NCBI GenBank assembly: GCA_016748015.1
Contig: JAAOMT010000519.1
Span: forward strand, 300,258-364,257
Direction: 5' to 3'
Source of the DNA: Geosiphon pyriformis
Lineage: Eukaryota; Glomeromycota; Glomeromycetes; Archaeosporales; Geosiphonaceae
DNA length: 64,000 nt
Positions 48,387 to 58,911 of the stretch are shown piece after piece (within the stretch, counting starts at the first letter, position 1; the number at the start of each line of letters is the position of its first letter). The notes under the pieces were generated by a model. That model saw only the letters and a program-made list of their open reading frames with translations, did no database searches and had not been told where the DNA came from. Made by a program: the position numbers and the translations under genes.

Positions 48387-49568
48387 ATGTCCGATAATAG
48401 AATCGACAGTGTAACTGAAATTGAGAAGCCAGTTAGCCTTGAAGAAAGTGAAGCACCGCTTTATGAATTTAAAGTACCATTTCCCCCAGAAATCACCACA
48501 AGTGAATGTATTACTTTAAAGGATGGGAAAATCCCTACTAAATCGCCCAACTGTTTTATTATTTATCGAAGAGCATTTCAAAAGGAACTCCGGGCTAAAG
48601 GATATGTCTTTAAATTAAATTTGGTTTCTGCCATGGCTTCGCAATCGTGGCAACGTGAACCACCCAATGTAAAGAAAATTTATAAAGAGTTTGCTCGTCA
48701 AATTAACGTTGAGCTCGTCGAAATGCGTGCTACGAAAAACAAATCAGTTCCCAAGGAAACTTCTGACCAAGATCTCAAATCGACACAAATAGAAGGTGGC
48801 TTTGAGCAAGGTTTCAAGCAGAAAAAAGATACTGCTGTAGAATCTCATCAAAATATACCAACACTACTTCCTCTTTCTATTCCCCCTATCCCAAGGAGTA
48901 GAATCTCACCTGTCTTGTTGGATTTTTTGCGAGAAGACGTCAAAGATACGGCTGTAGAATCTCATCAAAATGCACCAACACTACCTTTTTCTATTCCTCC
49001 TATCCCAAGAAGCAGAATCTCACCTGTCTTGTTGGATTTCTTGCAAGAAGACGTTTATGAAGCAGGAATAGAGTTTAACTGGCAAGCAAATCAAATGGAA
49101 GATATGGAAAATGAACTCTTCAATACTCTGAATCAATCTCATGAATCAGAAAATCAGCCTGAAATTCCCTCTTATCCCTTTGAGCTAGCGGCGCAGGATA
49201 ACTTGAATTTCAACTTATATCCTTTGCCTCTCTCATCAGAGACAGTCTCATCAAATGACGCTTGCACCGGATTAAATGATTTCAACATTTCGATTTTGAA
49301 ATATTCTCAAACACCTGAAACGGCTACCATATCATCCGACATCTGGCTTGCTAATAATTTTGCACCTGAGGATAACTGGGAATCAGGTTGGCCGATGGAT
49401 ATTTATCAGGATGAGACAAATCTTAATTTTAAGAACGAGATAAACCCTCAGATAAATGAAATGTCTCCTCGAGTTTTCACAAACGACCTTTTGTTTATGG
49501 ATTTTATGGACCATTCTCCCTCACTCATTGTCCCTTCAATTTTCGAGGACAATCAATTCACCCAATAA
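48387..49568 (+). CDS. Divergent MATA-HMG-box transcription factor (HMG 4 of 4)
   Basis: A 393-aa single-exon frame; the ATG at 48387 follows the TATA box, and an in-frame TTG upstream is not used here. The HMG box is at about residues 53-113 (SPNCFIIYRRAFQKEL ... LVSAMASQSWQRE ... VKKIYKEFARQINVEL). It lacks the RPFIFID box found in copies 1-3 but keeps a PFPPE block at 31-35, and lacks the KRWRV basic extension. Residues about 148-224 consist of two nearly identical 38-39-residue units (each with PPIPRSRISPVLLDFL). The tail is acidic and aromatic-rich. This is the most diverged copy and may have a different partner or target. Confidence 0.88.
   Translation: MSDNRIDSVTEIEKPVSLEESEAPLYEFKVPFPPEITTSECITLKDGKIPTKSPNCFIIYRRAFQKELRAKGYVFKLNLVSAMASQSWQREPPNVKKIYKEFARQINVELVEMRATKNKSVPKETSDQDLKSTQIEGGFEQGFKQKKDTAVESHQNIPTLLPLSIPPIPRSRISPVLLDFLREDVKDTAVESHQNAPTLPFSIPPIPRSRISPVLLDFLQEDVYEAGIEFNWQANQMEDMENELFNTLNQSHESENQPEIPSYPFELAAQDNLNFNLYPLPLSSETVSSNDACTGLNDFNISILKYSQTPETATISSDIWLANNFAPEDNWESGWPMDIYQDETNLNFKNEINPQINEMSPRVFTNDLLFMDFMDHSPSLIVPSIFEDNQFTQ
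48828..49058 (+). repeat. In-frame tandem duplication of ~117 bp in HMG copy 4
   Basis: Unit 1 (48828-48944, 39 codons) and unit 2 (48945-49058, 38 codons) share most bases, including gctgtagaatctcatcaaaa and the stretch gaatctcacctgtcttgttg. One codon is missing in unit 2. Confidence 0.88.
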
Positions 49569-52500
49569 CATAAAAGAATCTACTTTGACTTCGTAAATGT
49601 TACGAGTGAAGTAACTTGAAGGGGAATTATGAGACCAACTCAATCATTTAAGTTTTATTCAAAATTGAGAACGTATATTTCTTTATTAATCAATACTTTA
49701 TTTTACCTTCCTTAAGAATTCAAATACCGAATATTTTAGCTCGTAATTAGCAATGGTTTTTAAGATTAAACAAATATTTTTAAGACCAAAGGTGATTTCA
49801 TGGAAATTCAATCTCTTAAATGGGTTTCCACACATTTGCCTGATTCAAAACTTATACATTTGATTTTGAATTATTGTAGAATTTTCCAATAGCTATTTGT
49901 AAATATGTTAAGCAATAAAAAGTCTCAAATTCTTTGGAATCCGTTTTCGGTTTCTACCCTAAGCTTAAAAGCGATTTATAATAGCACTGAAGACTAAAAT
50001 TTCAGGTTTTTCCTTCTGAATTCAAATGATCAAAAAACTGTGATGTGCCTTTTTACCTTAAAATAATTATCCAAAATTGAAATTTAATATTATTAGTTGT
50101 TGTATTCACCGGAAAAAATCCAATAATCAAGCGTTTCCATTGCATTGCGAGCTCACTTTTTGTATTTCTAAGATCAAGATTCATTCCCCAAATTTTCCAT
50201 CCTTAGATCGTAAATCTCTTTAAGCCAAATTGATGGGATGCCGCTATGTTTTCCATCAATTCAAAGAAAGCTTTTAAAATAAATAAATAAATGAACCTCA
50301 TTTTAGCGTTCTTTCCGTTTAATATTTTGCTTATTAGATTGATTTAGATCTCGTCAATACATTCGCTGAAAGTTCTCATTGAGGAGCACTTTACGAAATT
50401 CGGAGTTGAAATAGTGTGGATTATTTAATCCGAAAAGCGGTCACATTATAAATGATTTGGTAGAAGAATAGAGCATCATTATTTATTTGAGGCTTGATTT
50501 GATTTTTAGTACTACTATGCTTCAAGGAAATCTTCTCAGACGCCAATTAAAAAAGACATTTCTCTGCATTCCACTTCATTTAGTAATTGTGTCCCATTTA
50601 AATAAAGGCTATTGTGAATTTGCACGACATCATTGAAAAATCAATAATTTAACGAGCTTAAAGGATGATATGGCTTTAAAGTTTATTTACCTTCTCAATG
50701 TTGGGAGATTCACAAAATCACGAGCAGAGTAATCAGCTGTTAAAATAAATAGATTAGAAACATGAACTTCAAATTCACACACTAATTCTTTGTTGAAATA
50801 ACACCTCGTTTTTATTGTGTGAATCTCTCTTGTTCATTTATTCTGGGACCATGACCATTTATAGGCAATAAAGCCTCATTAAAAATCTGGATGACTTTTT
50901 TTGCCAAACAGGATACAATAACTACTTTTGGCTAAAAGGCATATGCTACAAAATGGTATCATGCATCATCATTTGGAACCTTATCTTGTCACAACAGTTT
51001 AAAGATTTACCGATTTTATTTTGTATATTATAAAATAAGCTTTCAGGCTTTATATTTTTTTTTAAACTCAAAATAATTATACATTTTTTTTTTCTAATTA
51101 AACTTTTTTTGTTTTATTTGCGATTTTTTTAAATATTCAATATAACTGGACATTTCTACTAACTGCATTCAAGTCATATTATGACCATTCCATTTCTGGT
51201 CACTGAAAACTCTTATAAAATGTGAAAAACTTTTTCACTTGCCAATGAATCTTCTTCAAAACCTAGTGTTTAACCAAATTATAAGGTCGAACCACCAATG
51301 AAATTTCTAAAGATTCTGAAAATGTTTACAGATTTTATTCTCAAATTCTTTTGATTTAAAATTTAAAAGCCAACCTTTAAAGAAGCTTGAAAATAAACAT
51401 CAGAGATTGCTTATTAGGTTAGGGTAAAGAATAGCCAGAAAATTTTGTGAGGTAAACTGGTCTATGGGAATAGTTGTAGACATTGAATCCATTATGAATT
51501 CTCGCGTTCAATACCTGCAATTTCAAAGAGCAAGGATTTTTCTGAAACAGAATCAAAATTTCATCTAAATTTAAACTCTTTGATTTTTAGTTTTATATTT
51601 AAAGATTAACATTTTTTTAAACTAAATCGCAATATTTCTCAAAAATCTATAAATAATAATTACAGTATATGCAAACCTTAGACATAATCAACAATAAAAA
51701 ACAAGTTTAAACAAACATTAAGCCGGCTTAAAAAATACAAGTTTCAAACAAAGTTACTTGCCATAATAAACGGAACTTTATAATCTTTTTGTTTCTAAAC
51801 ATAAACACAACTGTTATTAAGAATTTTTTACATTATATTGTTTTGAAATATTACCAAATCACAAACAGCAATACGATATCTAACCCGTTTTTATAATGTT
51901 GTGACCTAAAATTTCCCCAACACTTTCATCGGTAAAATCACCAGAAAGTATTTCACTTCAAAGTTTCAGCTACTTGATGAACGAACGAATGATTAAAGCG
52001 TTGTCTTTCCACTTGATTAATAATCTCGATTTTTGAAGGTAAGACAGTCTTGTCTTAATATAGTAATTTTGGGGTGAAGTCTCATATTACCATAGCACGA
52101 GATGACGTTAAGACACTATTTATCGAAACTGAGCTTATCTTATTATAATAAATTTGATTGAAAAAACAAAATCAATATTTCAAAGTTGTCAAAAATGGTT
52201 TATTATTGAAATTCTTCAAGGAAAAAAGTTCCTTTCAAACTTGAAGTCTCGTTTTAGAGACGGGCATAAAATATTCATCCTCAATCTCATCGGTCGATTT
52301 ATTTGCATTCAAAGGAGTATTCAAAGTCAGATTTACTTATTCTGGATATTTAAATTTTGTAATCTTTGAACTCTGATTCTAGTAATTTTGGTTGATTTTC
52401 ATTATATGGCATGGAACAAGTGAATCACTTAAAGAAATAGAAGCTAAAAATCTTTCCAAGCTTCCAGAGCTTTTCGGTTCAATTTTTGGTTTACATTCTA

Positions 52501-52873
52501 GAAAATGATAGCTTGGCAAAAATATCAATATATCAAGTTTACTGAGTAAATACCGCATTGCAGGATTCGAACCTTATCTTCTAACAATTGAAGGAAAGAG
52601 CAAAGATAGCTTTACGCTTCGAAGCTTGGAAAGGATGTGCATAAGATTTCACAGAGGTTTTATAGGGCCAAAAAAATTCTTGAGCCTGGAAGTTTTTCAA
52701 CGAATGCTTTTAGTCATTTGGTGGCACTATTTTTGATTTTTCAGTTCGCATAGTAAAATGTCCAAATAATGATTGATACCCAACAAATTTGTTGTCGATT
52801 GATTTCAGGCATCATGTAAAGACCCGAAGTTATTCAAGCACTAATTAGCTTTGCAAATTTGGCTAGAAGAACC
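49569..52873. other. Gene-poor intergenic region
   Basis: No supported gene, RNA or transposon; mostly AT-rich single-copy-looking DNA. A 71-codon frame at 52154-52369 has no support. Confidence 0.4.
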
Positions 52874-53191
52874 ATGCCCAAACATAGTTTGAAGGGAATT
52901 GACTTGAAAAAAATTATTTCAACAATGAGTAAGATAGAAGCTTTCGATTCCCTCATCAATGGTACTACCATGCTAAAATCCTCAGGCTATAAAATTTTCC
53001 ACCGAGGTTCGCCGTATTGTGATATGGGAAAGCAAATTTCAATTAGTATTGATCGTAATCAAACGAATCAATTTTCACGAACAATCCCCGAAACCTGGAC
53101 TGCTTCAAAAACTTTTGGGGCTCTTGATAAAATGACCAGGTATAATTTGACAAAGGGAAAAAATGTAAAAGACATAGGGCGAGTATTCTAA
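52874..53191 (+). CDS. Weak small ORF, hypothetical
   Basis: A 105-codon frame from the ATG at 52874 (an upstream TTG extends it by five). It is basic, polar, without signal peptide or membrane span, and contains one Cys. The composition is protein-like, but no family is recognised, and it lies in gene-poor DNA next to a transposon remnant, so it may be part of a decayed element. Confidence 0.3.
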   Translation: MPKHSLKGIDLKKIISTMSKIEAFDSLINGTTMLKSSGYKIFHRGSPYCDMGKQISISIDRNQTNQFSRTIPETWTASKTFGALDKMTRYNLTKGKNVKDIGRVF

Positions 53192-53598
53192 AACAATTTC
53201 GCAAACATATTCCCCTATTTTTCTTCCGGTTTTTTGTTAGAATAAGAAACGCCTAGATGAACTAAATTAAATCCAAGAGCTCTTGGATCGTTTACGAATA
53301 AAGTATCCGGGAAATTTATGTCTTAATTTTAAAGGAATGAAAGGACGCCAGTAACTTAAAATTTGTACCTTAATATATCTTTATGATTAAAAGAGAACTT
53401 TATAGTAATGTCAAAAAATTAAAATTAAAATTCCCTAGTCAAAGTTTTATTTATTCCCTGTCTAAATGTCTTTAATATATGAGCAATAAAAGAATAAATT
53501 CCATTTCAAAATATTGATGTTGTTGGCGAAAATATAGTCTTAAATATTTTCGGTTTTATTCCTCGAGATCCAAGTTTCTTTTTTGGTTATGACACTAG

Positions 53599-53625
53599 AG
53601 TGGGCGGCCAAGATTATGCGAACAC
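53599..53625 (+). repeat. Putative Tc1/mariner terminal inverted repeat
   Basis: agtgggcggccaagattatg followed by cgaacac resembles the ends of Tc1-like elements and lies just outside the 3' end of the remnant transposase on the minus strand. The matching opposite end was not found. Confidence 0.4.
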
Positions 53626-53639
53626 ATTATTTTGATGAA

Positions 53640-54625
53640 TCCGATTGAAAGTCATGATTCGTTGCCATATTCTACCACTATCTAATCTTCTAGACTTGAA
53701 CAAGTTATCAAATCTTGAACCATGTTGCGTATTAGAGGATAGATTATTGGGGTTTGGAATAATGCCTCATCATTAGAGTTTCGTGGCTTAGTTGAGATTC
53801 TTATTAGTTTTTGGAATGAAATATCCAATCCTTTTTCGAAATTCATTTAATCTAATTGTTGAATAATATATAAGGATCAAGTTAGGACGATTTTCTCAAG
53901 ATAAAAAATGATAACTTCTTTAACACATTTTCTATTTTACTAAGATCTAGCGATTGTGGAGGCCATTCCAAATTCACAATTCCAAGATTATTTTACAGTT
54001 CTTCACAAGCTTGCACTTGGATAAAACTATATCTAATATAAGGCTTCTACATGTTTCACCAGTCATAAAGTCATACGTGAGGGGGTTACATCCCCATACC
54101 ATGATAGATTTACATCCACTTTTAATGGTTGCTCGTGTATGATCAGAGTTATAAAGCTCATTTTTATGACACCATACACGAGATTTTCCCATACCAATCA
54201 GTCTTATAGAGGATTGGTTTGTCCAAAGAACATGTCACCAATCCTTTTTGGTCCAATGATTGTAGGTTTTAGCCCATTTTAACCGTTTACCTTATTACTC
54301 ATTGGTTTTTTAGGATCTAATATTGTTGGAGTTTTCATTAAAGTACAAGTGAACATAAAAGTTTGGATTTTAGTTCAGTAAGCAGATGTTTTGGCATCTT
54401 TGTTATCGCTGAAATTTTTTTTTGATTTCCTGGAGAATTCCATGTTCAGAACAATAAATTTTCGATCACTATGATTTTCATTTTAAATCACCATTTTTTA
54501 TTAATTCTAATCGTAAAAGATAATTTTTAACATAATTAGCGGACCGTTCAATAGTGCGCGCAATTTTCCGGGCTGATATATCTATTTCTTGAGCATTATT
54601 TGATGAGTATATTATATTGGGAACT
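53640..54625 (-). mobile_element. Tc1/mariner transposase remnant (third copy, minus strand)
   Basis: Minus strand from about 54620: ISARKIARTIERSANYVKNYL (HTH), then near 54290-54190 WAKTYNHWTKKDW and SIRLIGMGKSRVW, the block before and after the first catalytic region. SIMVWGCNPLTY follows at about 54110, and WPPQSLDLSKIENV at about 53968-53925, the conserved block near the third acidic residue. Frame changes and stops separate the pieces, and the second-Asp DN motif is not recognisable. It is a different subfamily from the copies at 17 and 25.7 kb, judged by sequence. Confidence 0.82.
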
Positions 54626-55040
54626 GAGGAAAATATTATTTAATTGTGATAATGTGAATAATCTAACCGTTAAAAAATACAAAGATTTTTATTATTCAAA
54701 GAGAGATTAATACTTTTACCGATCCTGACCTACAAGTTTCACAGTGGAGAAAATAGTTCTAGTTAAGGCATAGCTCTGTTAATTATGTACAAAACATCAG
54801 ATAAATTATTACAGCCTTTAACCTGTTGGAAATTACCAAATAATAGGATTATCGATTATCGGATATGGTCTCTGGAGATACTTTTAACTACAAGCAACAA
54901 CAGAATTAAATATCTGGCTTGAAATCCCGATTTTGTGATAACTGAAAATGCTAAAAATTTATACTTGAACCATTGATGATAAAAATGCCCCATAATTTCT
55001 TTCACCCCAACGGATCATTATAATTCTGATTCCGCCAATT
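54626..55040. other. Intergenic, promoter side of the prenyltransferase gene
   Basis: No gene seen and no clear TATA box. Confidence 0.4.
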
Positions 55041-56284
55041 ATGTCTTTAAACTCATCCAAGGATAATCTTTATAATATACTTTGTGACCTTTCACGTCAC
55101 TATGTAATAAAAATTTTACGCCAGGGGCCAATACCAAAACATATTGGATTTGTAATGGATGGGAATCGAAGATTTGCCAAAAAACTTCAAGTCGAAACTG
55201 GGGAAGGACATTACATGGGTTTTATAAAGTTAAAGGAGGTCAGTCGAAATTAATGTTAGTTTGTCAAACAGCTTGATTATTATGGAGTTATTAAGTCGAA
55301 GAAATGATTTTTTTAATCATGTTTGACAGATTTTGTTTTTATTGTCTGGGTTTTTTCTATTATTTTACCATTTCAGATTCTAGGTATTTGCATGCAGCTT
55401 GGCATTCAGGCTGTCACCGTGTATGCATTTAGCATTGAAAATTTTAAACGATCTAAGGCAGAGGTTAAAACGTTAATGGAGCTCGCTAGGGCAAGACTGA
55501 AAGATTTGTATGAAAATCAGTAAGTTTTGTGACCCTTTATTGCCAGATTTTATTGGAAACTATTTAAATTTACTTTTTATTATTTGAAATAGAGAGCTTA
55601 TAGATAAGTATGGTGTCTCAATACGTATACTGGGGAATACTTCTCTATTGCCTGAAGACCTGAGAAGTGAAATGGAGAAAGCTGTCGAGTTGACAAAACA
55701 TAATACGAGGTTGAAATTTTTTTCATTAGCATTTCTATTTATATTCTAAATATTTGACTAAAAAATACCATTGATTCACAATAAAATTGTTACAAGAGCA
55801 ATATTCAACCTATGCTCTCCATACGCCTCGAGTGAAGAAATGACCACTGCTATCCGAAAAATTCTCCAAAGAGTCGAGAGCGGGAAGTCAGCGATTGAGT
55901 AGGTCATTCCGACCCTATTAAATTTTTCCAATTCAAAAACTATTGCTTATTTAATAATTGGAAACCCCATAATTTCAGAGATATTAATGAAAAGCTACTG
56001 GCAGATAACCTGTATACTGCCGGATGCCCACCGCTGGAAGTTGTAATTCGTACCTCTGGTGAATCACGATTATCCGACTTTATGTTGTGGCAGGTGAGTA
56101 AAATTTCAACCGTACGCTAATGTTTTTTGATTTCTGTGCATTTTCAAATAAGACTGCCATTTTAAATAAATTCTAGTGTCATGAAAATTGCCGTATTAAT
56201 TTTGTTGATTGTCACTGGCCTGAATTTACATTATGGAAAATGTTACCAATAATCTTGGATTATCAACTTGGGTTTAGTCAATGA
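55041..56284 (+). CDS. cis-Prenyltransferase, dehydrodolichyl diphosphate synthase subunit
   Basis: Six exons: 55041-55238, 55377-55519, 55593-55709, 55797-55898, 55979-56093, 56177-56284; all GT-AG, phases agree; 260 aa. [17 protein letters not shown] at 32-48 has the catalytic Asp (D40) and the GNRR motif. [14 protein letters not shown] and [17 protein letters not shown] are the other family signatures (isopentenyl-diphosphate binding). The enzyme adds isopentenyl units in cis to farnesyl diphosphate to make the dolichol backbone at the ER, needed for protein glycosylation. The length is that of yeast Rer2/Srt1 and human DHDDS. Relatives work with a Nus1/NgBR partner, not seen in this window. 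Confidence 0.93.
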
Positions 56285-58911
56285 TTACTTTGTTTCTCCA
56301 AGAAAATTTCAAGATCTAGTATACCAAGAATTTAATCAGCGTTTAGCTACAAGAATAAAAATTATATGACCTTCGTGATTGAAGATGTATCGTTTTACCA
56401 CTTTTCATTGAAATTGAAATTCAGCTTATAAAGACTTACGTATTTAAAAGGTAAACCTTCGTTTTTCTAAAATACTCTTTTGAACTTCATATATAAAATA
56501 AATTTTGAATTTGAAGAGAGAATAATAGCTAATTTTTTTAAAAATCTGCCAAATATGGTGATGTAGAATATTAATGTATTTGTTTCAAACGAATTAACTA
56601 AGATATTCGGACCTTAATGTTAATCATGACCCACCACCCTTACGCGTTGTAATATTTAATGATAAAATTGAAACTTATTTACTTTATTAAACTGTTAAAA
56701 TTTTTAGAAATTAAATGATTTGATATCTTTCTTGATGCTTTTTTTAAGTCAGTACATCTTATCTATTAAAAATATATAGAAAATTCAAATTAACAATCTT
56801 TAAACATGTATATGTTATGAGATCAGTTAAAATTTTTCCAAGGAATAAAGGTTGGGTTTGTCTTTAATTATTATTTTTGAAGTTGAGTTACTTGAACTTT
56901 TTCAGAGCATGGGCTTAAATTGCATATTCAGTTTTTGATTAATTTTATAATAGCTCATTATCAATTGAAATAATTTTGGGTTTTTTTTTCAAGTGAGAAT
57001 ATTTTATTCAGATTATCAACTTTGGTAAATGCAAAAATTCCAAATTAAGTTTTATTGTTCATCTTCATGATTTATATCCAAAATACAGTGAAAAAACAAT
57101 ATATGCATTTATAACATATAAATTGAAGTATTTCTGACTATAAGTTTAGATTAGAAAATTTTTTTCAAAAAAGTCCTTGTTTTTCAATAAAAATTCCTTG
57201 TATTAGAGGTAAACTTTTATTTGTTGTAGTGAGCTTAAGTATATTTGTGTTCAACCACAAATTTATCGTTAAAGATATTATCAGCATGGAATAAGTGCTA
57301 AAGTGGCTATCAAAAGTTTTCTTGACTTCTCAAACATTTTTTATTTACAAGGGAGCCAATTTATTTGGAAGAAATAACTAAATTTTTTTTTATGGGGACA
57401 AAATTTATGACAAATAAATAATTTCTTGAATCAGATTCCCACGCGTTGACCTCAGTTATTTTTTCGCCAATTGAGAATTGAAAAACTTTCATCCCAATTC
57501 ATTATTAAAAATTTTGAATCGGCATTTATTGAAACAATTCATTATCAAGCTAAAGGTTTGTTCCAATCCAACAACACTACTGTACAACCGTCCTTCTCTT
57601 CAAAATTTTAACAATTCTAATTTTCAATTGAATCGAGTTTTGCTCTGATTTTATTGATCCCAGTGACATAAATTTAAGATACGCAATAAATTCCGATTGC
57701 TTTATTTCTATAAGTAGAATTTTCGGTCTCTATAAGCAAAACTTGTTTTATTTCCAAGGTAAAGTTTATCAAGTTTTTATACCAAAAATAAAATTCATAA
57801 TATCGACCTTTGATCCTTTAAATAATTGGATTTAAACCTGATACTTTAATTTGATTAAAACAAATTTAAAATCATTTCACTTCTATGCGTATTTAATACG
57901 TCCATTTATCAAACAGATCTTTTCATTTTCAATATACCAAGTGTATAATAGAGGCGTGAAGAAATATCAGATATTATCAGTCATCTTTTGAAAAGCGGGT
58001 ACTTTATAATGGGAATACACAAAACGTCATATTCTTGTCGGATATTTTGTATTCCTTTTCCTTATAGGTAAACTGAATCTAAACTTGAATCGGATTGGTG
58101 CATCACTTTGTATTCAGTGATAAATTAAAAAGATATAGCTGGTAAACAAACAATGCAAAATATTCATTCCATCTGCAAAATAATTTCCCTTTGGGTACAC
58201 AGTGAGCGCCATGATTTTTATTTCTCGAGCAGATCGTTTTGACTAGTTCGACGAAATATTCTGATATTAGTGGGTAATCGCAAGGGTTAAGAAGAAAAAA
58301 CTTGATCGAGTCGTCAATTGATCCAATTATCCAAGATTCCCACAAAAAGTTTGATTGGTGCTTCAGGATTAAAATTATTTTGTGTTGCATTTATTTTCAT
58401 GATTTTGAAGGGCTATTCAGTCAGACAAAGTAAATTCAACGTATGACCATTTTAGCTTCAAATGTTACATTCAAGAAACTTGATCAACCATCAAGAGAAT
58501 TTCTGTGTCACTAAATCTTAGAAACGTTAACTTATTAAATAATATCATGGCGGTTTGCTTCTTTTTTTATTTCATCCCTTTTGTCGCTTGGCAATAATCT
58601 CCACCTTTTTTTTCCATTCACCTTCCTTTTTAATACTGTGTCTTTTGTCAAAAGAATTAAATAAATGCCTAATTACTCTGCATAATTCCCGGTGACAACT
58701 GACCAGTACAACTTTCCTTAAAACTTTGACTAATTTCTTTTGCCCGGAATTTTAATTTCCTTAAACATACAAATCTTTTCAATTTTGGAAAAATCAAGGT
58801 AAATCTAGGATTTTTATAAAATGAAATATAAAAACCTTCACTTTTTCAATTTCTTGGTCGCAAAAAGGTATCCTTCAAATATTAATTATTGACTGATTGC
58901 TATTTAGCACT
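56285..58911. other. Intergenic, nothing recognised
   Basis: About 2.6 kb of AT-rich DNA without supported genes. A 95-codon minus frame at 58103-58390 has no domain. A CT-rich stretch near 58560-58640 may belong to the kinase promoter. Confidence 0.4.

Noticed and set aside
52550..52630. tRNA-like T-loop on the minus strand (ggttcgaatcc at about 52563-52573).
   Set aside because: The T-stem pairs poorly and no D arm, anticodon arm or acceptor stem could be built around it.
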